A stretch of 46,918 nucleotides of DNA. Source: an uncultured Saprospiraceae bacterium (GTDB taxonomy: Bacteria; Bacteroidota; Bacteroidia; Chitinophagales; Saprospiraceae). Both the position numbers and the translations under genes were made by a program. The stretch lies in contig CALFWW010000006.1 of NCBI GenBank assembly GCA_937928575.1, positions 1 through 46,918 of the forward strand, written 5' to 3'. The notes beneath the pieces were generated by a model. The model ran no database searches. It was not told the origin of the DNA and saw only the letters and a list, made by a program, of their open reading frames with translations. Below are positions 28,189 to 35,888 of the stretch, one piece after another (the first letter of the stretch is position 1; every line of letters starts with the position of its first letter).

Positions 28189-29064
28189 TTATGATTGTTT
28201 TTCAACTTGCATGAAGTTCAACTCTACTTCTGTTCCACGACCGAAAATCTTTACGATTACTTTCAGTTTCTTCTTCTCTTCGTTGACTTCTTGAATATCT
28301 CCTACGAATTCGCTGAAAGGACCATCGATAATTTTCACTGTTTCTCCAACAATGAATGGTTCGATCAATGCTTCTCCTACATCTTGAGAATCATCCACTT
28401 TACCTAACATTCTGTTTGCTTCAGACTGTTGCATAGGTATCGGGTTGGTTCTACCGAGAAAATGAATTACGTTTGGAATGTTAGCAATAGCAGTAATCAT
28501 TTCACCTTTGAACTGACCGTTGACTGCCTCTACTAAAATGTACCCAGGTAAAATATTTCTTTCCGAAATTACTTTTTTACCGTTACGGATTTTGTATACT
28601 TTTTCGGTTGGTACCAGTACTTGTGTAATGGTTTCTTTCCAACCTGATCTTAGAATTTCAAGATCTATTCTTTCTTTAATTTTTCTTTCCTTCCCACTAA
28701 TTACACGAAGGGAATACCAACGTTTATTAGAGACTGGTTTTTTTACTTTTGGAGGAACTGCAACTGCTGCTGCACCTTCAACTGGTGTTTCACTTGTTGT
28801 TGTGTCGGCGTTTTCATTTTCCGTTGCAGCTGTTTCTGCAGTTTCGTTGTTAGCATTTTCTGCTTCAGCAGCAACTTCTTCTTTCGTTTCACCTTCTTCA
28901 TCTCCTTCAAAAGTCAATTCAATTGTTTCTTCTTCCTCGACGTTGTCCACTTGCTCCTCGTTAACAGGTGCATCATTTTCACTGTTTTCGTTAGAATTTT
29001 GAGTTTCCATTTCTGGGTTCTCTGTATTCTTTTCTTCTTCAGGTATGTTGTGTTCGTCAGTCAT
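28189..29064 (-). CDS. nusG: Transcription termination/antitermination factor NusG with acidic N-terminal extension
   Basis: 291 residues, against about 180 in ordinary NusG. Residues 1-113 are an Asp/Glu/Asn/Thr-rich, low-complexity extension (MTDEHNIPEEEKNTENPEME onward) ending in a short basic/proline patch KVKKPVSNKR. The NGN domain starts at RWYSLRVISGKERKIKERI (about 115) and contains NILPGYILVEAV. The KOW domain closes the protein (FIVGETVKIIDGPFSEFVGD). NusG binds RNA polymerase and couples it to Rho or the ribosome. The gene sits 18 bp after secE, the classical neighbour. The extension has no stop codons or frameshift and its start is unambiguous. Confidence 0.95.
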   Translation of the reverse strand: MTDEHNIPEEEKNTENPEMETQNSNENSENDAPVNEEQVDNVEEEETIELTFEGDEEGETKEEVAAEAENANNETAETAATENENADTTTSETPVEGAAAVAVPPKVKKPVSNKRWYSLRVISGKERKIKERIDLEILRSGWKETITQVLVPTEKVYKIRNGKKVISERNILPGYILVEAVNGQFKGEMITAIANIPNVIHFLGRTNPIPMQQSEANRMLGKVDDSQDVGEALIEPFIVGETVKIIDGPFSEFVGDIQEVNEEKKKLKVIVKIFGRGTEVELNFMQVEKQS

Positions 29065-29082
29065 TGAGGTACAGCTTTACGA

Positions 29083-29277
29083 TTATCCGTTAATTCCGTA
29101 AATAGAAGTTAGGACGAATTTGGATACCAAATCCATCAAAAAGATGATCAAAGAGATAATTACAGTTGCAACTAAAACCAAACGAGTGTTGCTCAAAAGG
29201 CTAGGCCAAGTTGGCCAAGTTACTTTGGTCATCAATTCGTTGTAGCTCTCGACGATGTATAATTTTACTCTATCCAT
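29083..29277 (-). CDS. secE: Preprotein translocase subunit SecE
   Basis: 64 residues from the ATG at 29277 (MDRVKLYIVESYNELMTKVT); a frame reaching 29322 runs through the tRNA-Trp 3' end and is unlikely to be used. The single-domain short SecE has the amphipathic helix with VTWPTWPSLLSNTRLVLVA and one transmembrane segment TVIISLIIFLMDLVSKFVL. It is the essential small subunit of the SecYEG channel in the inner membrane. It lies between tRNA-Trp and nusG, as in most bacteria. Confidence 0.93.
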   Translation of the reverse strand: MDRVKLYIVESYNELMTKVTWPTWPSLLSNTRLVLVATVIISLIIFLMDLVSKFVLTSIYGING

Positions 29278-29292
29278 TGCTTTCTTATTTTG

Positions 29293-29363
29293 CACGGGCA
29301 CTAGGATTCGAACCCAGATCAAAGGTTTTGGAGACCTCTATTCTACCATTGAACTATGCCCGT
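29293..29363 (-). tRNA. tRNA-Trp (CCA anticodon)
   Basis: Acceptor ACGGGCA/TGCCCGT pairs fully. The anticodon stem-loop GAGGT-CTCCAAA-ACCTT carries anticodon CCA, and the T arm has TTCGAAT. The 3' CCA is not encoded. It stands between tuf and secE, the usual Bacteroidota position. Confidence 0.95.
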
Positions 29364-29441
29364 AAACTTGAAGGTATTTTTTCAAAATTATGTTTGCATC
29401 AAACTGGTAATTAATAGAAATACCCTAATTTTTTTATAGCG

Positions 29442-29490
29442 AAAAAGGAATTTCAAATACCAGACAAAAATTTGGTACTTAAAATTCCTT
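29442..29490 (-). terminator. Terminator-like hairpin after tuf
   Basis: AAGGAATTT-rich arm at 29445-29462 pairs with TGGTACTTAAAATTCCTT at 29473-29490 (about 18 bp with a few mismatches), followed on the minus strand by five T. A second 7-bp palindrome AACTATA-TC-TATAGTT lies at 29499-29514. Partial termination here would lower expression of secE-nusG relative to tuf (inference). Confidence 0.65.
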
Positions 29491-29544
29491 ATTTCTATAA
29501 CTATATCTATAGTTAGTGATTGATTAGAAAACTAAAATTAATGA

Positions 29545-30741
29545 TTACTCAATAATTTCAGTCACCTGACCTGCACCAACGGTTCTACCACCTTCTCTAA
29601 TCGCGAAACGAAGACCTTTGTCCATTGCGATTGAGTTGATCAAGCTTACTTCAAGTGATACGTTATCACCAGGCATTACCATTTCAACGCCATCAGGTAA
29701 TTTGACATCACCCGTTACGTCAGTGGTACGGAAGTAAAATTGAGGACGGTATCCATTGAAGAATGGTGTGTGACGACCACCTTCATCTTTTCCAAGAACG
29801 TAAATTTCGCACTTGAATTTTTTGTGCGGAGTTACAGAACCCGGTGCACAAATAACCATACCTCTCTTAATCATTTCTTTGTCAATTCCACGAAGTAAAA
29901 GACCAGCGTTGTCACCAGCTTCACCTCTTGTTAATATCTTACGGAACATCTCAACACCAGTAATAGTTGAAGTTAAAGGCTTCTCACCTTCTTTCATCAT
30001 ACCGATGATTTCAACGTTGTCACCACTATTGATAACACCACGCTCGATACGACCAGTTGCAACAGTTCCACGACCTGTGATTGAGAATACATCCTCAACA
30101 GGCATTAGGAAAGGCTTGTCAACCAAACGTACAGGTTCTGGAATTTCTTTATCAACTGCAGCCATCAATTCCTTGATTGCAGCAACTGCACCAGCATCAC
30201 CTTCTAAAGCTTTAAGAGCAGAACCTTTAATAATTGCTCCATTGTCACCATCAAACTCATATTGAGTCAATAGTTCTCTTACTTCCATTTCTACTAATTC
30301 CAACATTTCTTCATCATCTACAAGGTCAACCTTGTTCATGAATACAACAATGTTAGGTACACCTACCTGACGAGCAAGTAAGATGTGTTCACGAGTCTGA
30401 GGCATAGGACCATCAGTCGCAGCAACAACTAAAATCGCACCGTCCATTTGGGCAGCACCTGTTACCATGTTTTTTACATAATCCGCGTGTCCAGGACAAT
30501 CTACGTGTGCGTAGTGACGGTTAGCCGTTTCATACTCTACGTGAGCAGTATTAATAGTAATACCTCTCTCTCTTTCCTCAGGAGCAGCATCAATGGTATC
30601 ATACCCTTTTGCTTCTGCTAACCCGTCTCCTGCAAGTACAGTTGTAATGGCCGCAGTCAAAGTAGTTTTACCGTGGTCTACGTGACCTATCGTCCCAACG
30701 TTGAGATGCGGTTTATTTCTTTCGAAAGTTTCTTTTGCCAT
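29545..30741 (-). CDS. tuf: Elongation factor Tu
   Basis: 398 residues. G-domain motifs: [14 protein letters not shown] (P-loop), the switch region with [25 protein letters not shown], and NKVD in [13 protein letters not shown]; domains II and III are complete, ending [18 protein letters not shown]-Tu delivers aminoacyl-tRNA to the ribosome. It lies just after the tRNA-Thr(GGT) gene and before tRNA-Trp, the typical Bacteroidota tRNA-tuf cluster, so it is likely co-transcribed with the tRNAs. The NKVD-adjacent acidic [17 protein letters not shown] is normal. Confidence 0.98.
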   Translation of the reverse strand: MAKETFERNKPHLNVGTIGHVDHGKTTLTAAITTVLAGDGLAEAKGYDTIDAAPEERERGITINTAHVEYETANRHYAHVDCPGHADYVKNMVTGAAQMDGAILVVAATDGPMPQTREHILLARQVGVPNIVVFMNKVDLVDDEEMLELVEMEVRELLTQYEFDGDNGAIIKGSALKALEGDAGAVAAIKELMAAVDKEIPEPVRLVDKPFLMPVEDVFSITGRGTVATGRIERGVINSGDNVEIIGMMKEGEKPLTSTITGVEMFRKILTRGEAGDNAGLLLRGIDKEMIKRGMVICAPGSVTPHKKFKCEIYVLGKDEGGRHTPFFNGYRPQFYFRTTDVTGDVKLPDGVEMVMPGDNVSLEVSLINSIAMDKGLRFAIREGGRTVGAGQVTEIIE

Positions 30742-30803
30742 CGGTCAAAAATTTTCTATAAAATGTTAATGAATAAAAATAATTTCTAAGTAATTGTTTG
30801 TAG

Positions 30804-30875
<72 letters not shown>

Positions 30876-30910
30876 TTTTGTTTTTCTCAAAAACTATGAG
30901 CTACTTGTAG

Positions 30911-30982
30911 AGCGAATGAAGGAAATTAATTTTCCTTCCAATCCCATTATAAAGGGACTACTCTACACCTGAATATGTTGGT
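30911..30982 (-). pseudogene. Degenerate tRNA-Thr copy (tRNA pseudogene candidate)
   Basis: Aligns along its length with the neighbouring tRNA-Thr(GGT): flanking TTGTAGAGC, the D-arm region with TCAGGTGTAGAGT, an anticodon-like stem TCCC/GGGA around TTTATAAT, and a T-arm GGAAA/TTTCC. Most changes are G/C to A/T. The T stem is still paired although its sequence differs, but the acceptor arms no longer pair (ACCAACA against CATTCGC). It sits between two intact tRNA genes in the cluster. Confidence 0.6.
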
Positions 30983-31017
30983 TTACTAAAAAATCAACAA
31001 TGCAGGCTAAAAAATTG

Positions 31018-31090
31018 AGCGAGCGATGAGGTTCGAACTCACGACCCTCAGGTTGGAAACCTGATGCTCTACCAGCTGAGCTACGCTCGC
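31018..31090 (-). tRNA. tRNA-Gly (TCC anticodon)
   Basis: Acceptor GCGAGCG/CGCTCGC, D arm GCTC...GAGC, anticodon stem TCAGG-TTTCCAA-CCTGA with anticodon TCC, T arm GTGAG-TTCGAAC-CTCAT. CCA is not encoded. Confidence 0.95.
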
Positions 31091-31125
31091 TTAATGCGTT
31101 TGACTATTTCAAATAAAACCTAGTG

Positions 31126-31207
31126 TGGGGGTGATAGGATTCGAACCTATTCAGACGAATCACTGGATTTACAGTCCAGCCCGGCTCTCCAACTCCGGCG
31201 CACCCCC
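31126..31207 (-). tRNA. tRNA-Tyr (GTA anticodon)
   Basis: Acceptor GGGGGTG/CACCCCC, anticodon stem CTGGA-CTGTAAA-TCCAG with anticodon GTA, and a long variable arm as expected for bacterial tRNA-Tyr (82 nt in total). T arm has TTCGAAT. Confidence 0.95.
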
Positions 31208-31228
31208 TCTGGTTTTTCGTTAAAATAG

Positions 31229-31302
31229 AGCCGATGGAGGGACTCGAACCCACGACCTGCTGATTACAAATCAGCTGCTCTAGCCAGCTGAGCTACATCG
31301 GC
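31229..31302 (-). tRNA. tRNA-Thr (TGT anticodon)
   Basis: Acceptor GCCGATG/CATCGGC, D arm GCTC...GAGC, anticodon stem GCTGA-TTTGTAA-TCAGC with anticodon TGT, T arm GTGGG-TTCGAGT-CCCTC. It is the first gene of the tRNA-tuf cluster. Confidence 0.95.
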
Positions 31303-31411
31303 GAAAAATAAAAGTGACGATTTTTCATTTTGAATAGAAAAACACGTCTAACTATTTTTAGATTTCAATCTTTCAAATTAAGTTTTGAGACACCTTTGTC
31401 CAAAACGAATG

Positions 31412-31419
31412 CAAAGATA
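31412..31419 (-). promoter_or_regulatory. Bacteroidota -7 box upstream of the tRNA-tuf cluster
   Basis: TATCTTTG on the minus strand fits the TAnnTTTG -7 consensus of Bacteroidota sigma-70-type promoters. It lies about 110 bp before tRNA-Thr(TGT), which would give a short leader. The -33 TTG element is weak (TTTCC at about the right distance). Confidence 0.45.
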
Positions 31420-31571
31420 ACTTTTTTAATAAGAAATGGAAACCTTTTTTTAACTTTTTTATTGAATAAATTGATTGGGTATAAGCCACTGATTATGAAC
31501 GGACTATACAGATAGAAGTTATATTAATCTTATGAAAGATTTTAAAGGAAATTGAATGGGTAGCAATTGAC

Positions 31572-31613
31572 AAAAAAAGAGACCGTTTTGGATTAAAACG
31601 ACCTCTTTTTTTT
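31572..31613 (-). terminator. Terminator downstream of raiA (bidirectional form)
   Basis: Arms AAAAAAAGAG and CTCTTTTTTTT with an inner stem CGTTTT/AAAACG around GGATT and a small AC/AC internal loop. T-tracts exist on both strands. It lies 87 bp past the raiA stop and would also shield the tRNA cluster promoter from read-through. Confidence 0.82.
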
Positions 31614-31699
31614 AGAGCTAGCTATGTAGTAGACAATAAGTGCAAAGTAATTTGGAAGTTAGATAAAGGTCTATTTTACAAATTACTTTATCAAAATAA

Positions 31700-31999
31700 T
31701 TACATAGCTCTTCTTCTTTCTTTGTATTTGATAAGTTGTCTTCTAGCATTGAGATAAGCCCCTTCAGTAGCGGATTCAAATCTACTGCTAGATTCTTTTA
31801 CAAACACAACGGATCCTGGGATTTTGATTTTAAGTTCAACAACCTTGTCTTTAATCTGTCCGGAGTTTTCTAGCCTCATAATAACATCAACGTCCAGAAT
31901 TTGGTCGAAATACTTTCCAAGTTTGGTGAGCTTGGTTTGAATAAAGTTTACCAATTTTTTGTCAGCAGTGAAGTGTAATGATTGAATGTGTAATTTCAT
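31700..31999 (-). CDS. raiA: Ribosome hibernation-promoting factor (HPF/RaiA, short form)
   Basis: 99 residues, the short HPF/YfiA type without the C-terminal dimerisation domain. Sequence MKLHIQSLHFTADKKLVNFI, LGKYFDQILDVDVIMRL and the basic C-terminus NARRQLIKYKERRRAM follow the family's beta-alpha-beta-beta-beta-alpha fold. It binds the ribosomal A/P site region in stationary phase and blocks translation. A -7 box TATTTTTG lies 25 bp upstream. Between the tRNA/tuf cluster and xerC/rpsU, it belongs to the translation neighbourhood. Confidence 0.9.
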   Translation of the reverse strand: MKLHIQSLHFTADKKLVNFIQTKLTKLGKYFDQILDVDVIMRLENSGQIKDKVVELKIKIPGSVVFVKESSSRFESATEGAYLNARRQLIKYKERRRAM

Positions 32000-32023
32000 G
32001 AAATTTAGTTTTTACTGGTTTAA

Positions 32024-32031
32024 CAAAAATA
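32024..32031 (-). promoter_or_regulatory. Putative -7 box for raiA
   Basis: TATTTTTG on the minus strand (TAnnTTTG consensus), 24 bp upstream of the start codon. No good TTG element was found at the -33 distance, so confidence is modest. Confidence 0.35.
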
Positions 32032-32059
32032 GTTTGGTAGCATTTTTACATAAGCGATA

Positions 32060-32411
32060 ATTTTAGTTGGTTAATAATTTAATTATAATCTAGATCTCAA
32101 AAGAACTTTTAAGAAAATTGTCAAAATGTTTTATAAGTCATTTTCTGCTCATGCTATCTAGCATTATAATTTTTATTTTTAAATTTATTCTTTGTCCTCG
32201 CCGGACAGGCAATACTTTTTCCTTAGATGAAAAAGTATTCAAAAAATCAAGTCGATTTAAATGCTATGCGAAGAACGCCGCTCCCGCTGCCCACCATAAA
32301 TCGACAGGCCTCCCGCAACTTCTCTTTTCATTAAACAATGGTCATGAAATTTAAACCAACTATTAATTCCAAGTTGGAGTATAATATCCAAATATTTATC
32401 GCAAATCATCA
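32060..32411. repeat. Intergenic region with 11-bp hairpin and repeat-like text
   Basis: No gene. An 11-bp perfect stem AATACTTTTTC (32211-32221) / GAAAAAGTATT (32229-32239) with a 7-base loop lies inside GC-richer text (about 32195-32325) with GCCGGACAGGC and CGCTCCCGCTGCCCACC. The base composition differs from the surroundings, which suggests a dispersed element; no second copy is in this window. Confidence 0.45.
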
Positions 32412-33308
32412 TCAGTTTTCAGTTTTCGATTTTGGATGCGCTTGATGATATATCTTTTTTAATTGTTCGATTGAATTGTGCATATACACTTGCGTTGATG
32501 CTAGACTGGAATGTCCCATCAATTCTTTAATCGCATTTAAATCAGCACCATTGTCTGATAAATGTGTTGCAAAACTATGTCTTAATACGTGTGGACCTTT
32601 TTGATCCTCGGTGGTTACCAAAGACAAATATTTCTTGACCAAGTTGTAAACAAATTTTGGATAAAGTGGTTGCCCATTATTAGTTACGAACAATGAACCA
32701 TTTACGTCTGGCAGAAATTCAGAATTTCTTAGTTGGATATAATTTTCAAGCATAGATGTTAGTCTATGATTAAACGGAACTATTCTTTGCTTGTTGCCTT
32801 TTCCATTGACAATCAGCTGTTCTAGCTCAAAATTAACATCTGATAATTTTAACTTAATTAACTCGGCTTTTCTGATTCCGGTCTGATATAACAGTTCCAA
32901 AATCATTTTAGCCCGTACGCCATCAAAGTCATCAGTAAATTCGATGTCATCAAATAAGCGGCTTAAACTATCCTTTTTTATAACAACAGGTAGCCGTTTT
33001 CCAGTTTTTGGAGCGATGATATTGGTCATTGGACTTTTGTCAATGATATTTCTTTTCTCCAAAAATTTGAAATAGGATTTTAATGCAGACAGTTTTCGAT
33101 TGGCAGAACGTGGGCTGACTTTTTGCTCCATCAACTCAACAATCCAAGAGCGAATGAATTCAGACTTTACAACCTTTGGCAAGTTGATGTTATACTGTTC
33201 ATCTAAAAACCCAGCGAATTGATTGAGATCGTTTTGGTAGGCAGTAATAGTATGTGAAGCGTATCTTTTTTCTTTAGAAAGGTATTCTATAAAAAGATTA
33301 ATCTTCAT
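32412..33308 (-). CDS. Tyrosine recombinase XerC/XerD
   Basis: 298 residues, the usual Xer length. N-terminal SAM-like core-binding domain (FIEYLSKEKRYASHTITAYQ) and C-terminal catalytic domain with the full set Arg146 (YQTGIRKAEL), a lysine in NGKGNKQRIV, His240 and Arg243 (HVLRHSFATHL), His266 (ELMGHSSLAS) and nucleophile Tyr275 (TQVYMH). It resolves chromosome dimers at dif with a partner Xer, so it acts as a housekeeping enzyme, not an integrase. Lying 98 bp after rpsU on the same strand, a very common Bacteroidota pairing, supports the housekeeping role. XerC versus XerD cannot be settled from this sequence alone. Confidence 0.92.
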   Translation of the reverse strand: MKINLFIEYLSKEKRYASHTITAYQNDLNQFAGFLDEQYNINLPKVVKSEFIRSWIVELMEQKVSPRSANRKLSALKSYFKFLEKRNIIDKSPMTNIIAPKTGKRLPVVIKKDSLSRLFDDIEFTDDFDGVRAKMILELLYQTGIRKAELIKLKLSDVNFELEQLIVNGKGNKQRIVPFNHRLTSMLENYIQLRNSEFLPDVNGSLFVTNNGQPLYPKFVYNLVKKYLSLVTTEDQKGPHVLRHSFATHLSDNGADLNAIKELMGHSSLASTQVYMHNSIEQLKKIYHQAHPKSKTEN

Positions 33309-33379
33309 ATGATATTATTGCAAGTATAGTTAATTGAAAGCCCCCTATAAAGGGACATCTCAATTTACCAATAATATCA

Positions 33380-33413
33380 GAAAAAGAGAGAGATTAAGTG
33401 TTAAACTTAATCT
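33380..33413 (-). terminator. Putative terminator overlapping the rpsU stop
   Basis: 9-bp stem AGATTAAGT/ACTTAATCT followed on the minus strand by CTCTCTTTTT. The upstream arm includes the rpsU stop codon, so the hairpin forms right at the gene end. Confidence 0.5.
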
Positions 33414-33598
33414 TGATCTCCGTATTTTTCTTGCTTGTAGATAGCTTTTAGTACTTCTGCTCTACGTTTTACTGAAGGTTTTACAAAGTGCTTTCTTTTT
33501 CTAAGCTCTTTGATTACACCAGCACGATCAACTTTACGCTTGTATTTTTTAAGCGCTCTGTCAATTGATTCGCTATCTTTAACATCAATAATAATCAT
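33407..33598 (-). CDS. rpsU: 30S ribosomal protein S21
   Basis: 63 residues, highly basic. MIIIDVKDSESIDRALKKYK and KVDRAGVIKELRKRKHFVKP through SVKRRAEVLKAIYKQ are the S21 family pattern. S21 sits near the mRNA exit of the 30S platform and in Bacteroidota takes part in sequestering the anti-SD end of 16S rRNA (established for Flavobacterium). A clear promoter is just upstream, and no SD-like purine run precedes the ATG (GGTTTTATTTTTTT on the other strand). Confidence 0.95.
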   Translation of the reverse strand: MIIIDVKDSESIDRALKKYKRKVDRAGVIKELRKRKHFVKPSVKRRAEVLKAIYKQEKYGDQD

Positions 33599-33626
33599 AA
33601 AAATGGTTTTATTTTTTTAAGAGTCG

Positions 33627-33658
33627 CAAAGGTAACTAGTTTTCACGAGTCAAGCAAA
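33627..33658 (-). promoter_or_regulatory. Promoter of rpsU
   Basis: On the minus strand TTTG (33655-33658), then 20 bp, then TACCTTTG (33627-33634). Both fit the Bacteroidota -33 TTTG and -7 TAnnTTTG elements at normal spacing. The -7 box is 28 bp upstream of the rpsU ATG. Confidence 0.6.
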
Positions 33659-33781
33659 GAGAATGTCTCTTTATTATTTATTGTTGCAGAATTAACAGGG
33701 AATGTTCTTATTTCGTTTCAAAACGGGGATGTTTACCCACAAAAATTGCAATCTTGACAATTGAATTTTTAATTATATCGA

Positions 33782-34231
33782 ATGAAAAAGGAAAAAAAGG
33801 ATAAACATTTCATCAAAAAACCAATTTATGAAGGTGGTTTGACTGCAATGAGATCATTTATCAGAAAAAATATGAAGTATCCGAAAGCCGCTCTAAAGGA
33901 GAAGATTGAGGGGACTGTTTTCGTAAAATACACGATCGATCACAAGGGTAAAGTTATTGCTTCAAAAGTAGTTGCTAGTCTTGGTTATGGTTGCGATGAG
34001 GAGGCTAAAAGATTGGTTTCTCTTTTTAAATTTCAGGTGCCTAAGATGCGGAAAATGCGGATTCAATATCATAAGTCGATTCAAATACATTTTCGGTTAC
34101 CAAAACCTAAGGAGCAGGTGAAGACTGAAATGAAGATTTCTTACACTACTTCCACGAAGAAAATTGTAAAGAAGAAGGATGATGGTAAGGATGATGGTGG
34201 AGGTAGTTACAATTACACAATTACTTACTAA
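33782..34231 (+). CDS. Stand-alone TonB C-terminal domain protein
   Basis: 149 residues. Residues 15-105 match the TonB C-terminal fold: IYEGGLTAMRSFIRKNMKYP and KAALKEKIEGTVFVKYTIDH, then GKVIASKVVASLGYGCDEEA. Unlike energy-transducing TonB it has no N-terminal transmembrane helix, no signal peptide and no proline-rich spacer; it begins directly MKKEKKDKHFIKKP. The C-terminus is Lys/Asp/Gly-rich (KIVKKKDDGKDDGGGS). It is therefore unlikely to transduce energy across the periplasm by itself. Such cytoplasm-predicted TonB-domain proteins recur in Bacteroidota with unknown role. It is monocistronic and convergent with pabC. Confidence 0.75.
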   Translation: MKKEKKDKHFIKKPIYEGGLTAMRSFIRKNMKYPKAALKEKIEGTVFVKYTIDHKGKVIASKVVASLGYGCDEEAKRLVSLFKFQVPKMRKMRIQYHKSIQIHFRLPKPKEQVKTEMKISYTTSTKKIVKKKDDGKDDGGGSYNYTITY

Positions 34232-34318
34232 CAGCAAGTACACGTTTTAGGTATTTCGCGGAGAGGCCGTTGATATAATACATAGATCTTCATGCGATAA
34301 GTATTTAAAAGAAGATTT

Positions 34319-34918
34319 CTATTCGCTGATATGTCGAATTTCAATGGGCTGTGTATCATTTATATCCAACAATGCATTTACAATTTTAGCGTATTTATAT
34401 CGAGATAATTGATTGACTTGGATATCAGCAGCTTCAATTTTGTTGGTTTTTAAAAGTAAAGCTCGTTTGGTTCCTTTCAGAAGTGGTAGTCTTGGAGTGA
34501 CCCATTTTTTCCCATCAAAGAAAATAATATTGGCGTAAGAGGTGTCTGTGATCAGGCCATTTTTGACAATCAAGACATCATCGCAGTTTGCTTTTTTAGT
34601 ATACAATTCATTTAACTGATTTCGATTGGTCCACTTGTAAGTATAGTCAATCGTATCTTCTTGAATAATTTTGAGCGACTCAATTTTTCGGATATGATAC
34701 GGTTGAAAATGGATAGATATAAGATCGCTCTCGTAAATAACTTTGCATTTGTGAAGTTGAGGACCTAGAGATTTTGGGATGTACAACTTAGCCTTTAAAT
34801 CCAGATTTTCTTTGCAACTAAATAATGCTTTTCTGGTCGCATTCATTCTTGCATGATGAAATTCAAGATTGAAAAACTGCCCATCTTTTACTTTTATGGT
34901 TTCAAATAATGGGGACAT
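34319..34918 (-). CDS. pabC: Class-IV aminotransferase, probable aminodeoxychorismate lyase
   Basis: 199 residues, somewhat short for PabC (about 270) but typical of the compact Bacteroidota form. The PLP lysine is Lys95 in TYKWTNR, followed by DDVLIVKNGLITDTSYANII and TPRLPLLKGTKRALLL, the class-IV signature. It would release pyruvate from aminodeoxychorismate to give p-aminobenzoate for folate. The start overlaps the end of pabB by 17 bp, so the two are coupled and act in consecutive steps. A branched-chain aminotransferase is less likely because of context and length. Confidence 0.85.
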   Translation of the reverse strand: MSPLFETIKVKDGQFFNLEFHHARMNATRKALFSCKENLDLKAKLYIPKSLGPQLHKCKVIYESDLISIHFQPYHIRKIESLKIIQEDTIDYTYKWTNRNQLNELYTKKANCDDVLIVKNGLITDTSYANIIFFDGKKWVTPRLPLLKGTKRALLLKTNKIEAADIQVNQLSRYKYAKIVNALLDINDTQPIEIRHISE

Positions 34919-35888
34919 AAATTTTATCGATTAATTCTTGATATTCAGCTTTAGCATCCGATTGAAAAGTGAGTCCTCCCCCACTTTTGAAATACAATTG
35001 ATCCCCTTGTTTTTCTATAAAACGAATCATCACTCCACAATCCAAATCATGTCCATCATAAAATCCAAAAACACCTGTGTAAAATCCTCTATCGTACGTT
35101 TCGATCTCATTGATAATTTCTATTGTTTTTTTCTTGGGAGCACCCGTCACAGATCCGGCTGGCAACATCGAAAATAAAATCGTTCCCAACTTTTCATGAT
35201 AATCATTTTCTAAGGCGCCACTTATTTTGGAACTCACTTGTAATAAGTTTTTATTACTGGTTTTCAACTCATCTATGTAACGGAATTTTTCAACGCGCAC
35301 TTTCTTAGCATAAATACTCATGTCATTTCGAATCAAATCAACGATTGTAGCATGTTCTGCCATTTCTTTTTGATTGTCCAACAATATATTTTCAGCATCC
35401 TTCAAATCCGCATCTATTGTACCTTTCATTGGAAAAGAAGAGATGATTCCATTTTTTATTTGAACGAAAATTTCCGGCGAAAAAACAACGAATTCATCTC
35501 CATACAACAACTTGTATTTAGCATTGCTTCGATAAAATATTTCCTTTAATGTGAGATTGATTTCGATGGGAGAATTTGCAGTATAATTCAATAAATATGA
35601 ATTCCCAAAATTGATATTTGCAATTGCCTTGTTATATCCCTTTTCCCATTTTTCAAATGAAATAGGACGCTTCTTTAGCTTTACTTTTTTCTTTTCAAAT
35701 TTCTGAAATGGATAATTACGAATGCCATTCACATCAAAAAGAATGGGTTGATTTCCAAGCTCCGCAATATCAAAAACCTCTGGCTGTTCCATCGCATAAT
35801 CGACCATGAAGAAAAAAGGAATCCGCTCCTTGCCCAAACGATTCATTTTCTCAATCGCCAAAATCAACTTTGTATTTTTAGTTTTCAT
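34902..35888 (-). CDS. pabB: Aminodeoxychorismate synthase component I
   Basis: 328 residues, carrying only the chorismate-binding catalytic half and lacking the longer N-terminal region of anthranilate synthase. Conserved text: SPEIFVQIKNGIISSFPMKG, MAEHATIVDLIRNDMS, and GSVTGAPKKKTIEIINEIET with FYTGVFGFYDG. It converts chorismate plus ammonia to aminodeoxychorismate, the first step to p-aminobenzoate. No pabA glutaminase is adjacent, so the amidotransferase subunit must be elsewhere. Its ATG shares an A with the pdxJ stop (TAATG), and it overlaps pabC by 17 bp: a tightly coupled pdxJ-pabB-pabC unit. Confidence 0.92.
   Translation of the reverse strand: MKTKNTKLILAIEKMNRLGKERIPFFFMVDYAMEQPEVFDIAELGNQPILFDVNGIRNYPFQKFEKKKVKLKKRPISFEKWEKGYNKAIANINFGNSYLLNYTANSPIEINLTLKEIFYRSNAKYKLLYGDEFVVFSPEIFVQIKNGIISSFPMKGTIDADLKDAENILLDNQKEMAEHATIVDLIRNDMSIYAKKVRVEKFRYIDELKTSNKNLLQVSSKISGALENDYHEKLGTILFSMLPAGSVTGAPKKKTIEIINEIETYDRGFYTGVFGFYDGHDLDCGVMIRFIEKQGDQLYFKSGGGLTFQSDAKAEYQELIDKIYVPII

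Larger units (their letters stand above)
31303..31699. other. Intergenic region with promoter and terminator
   Basis: About 400 bp between the tRNA cluster and raiA. Apart from the -7 box at 31412 and the terminator at 31572 (listed separately), no gene was seen. Confidence 0.5.

Noticed and set aside
28520-29002. 160-codon open frame antisense to nusG
   Set aside because: Ser/Ala-rich mirror of the acidic low-complexity NusG extension; no start context or homology.
29813-30265. 150-codon open frame antisense to tuf
   Set aside because: Complement of the strongly biased tuf codons; not a gene.
32412-33308. Tyrosine recombinase as a phage or island integrase
   Set aside because: Standard Xer length, adjacency to rpsU and no attachment-site duplication or cargo genes; housekeeping Xer is far more likely.
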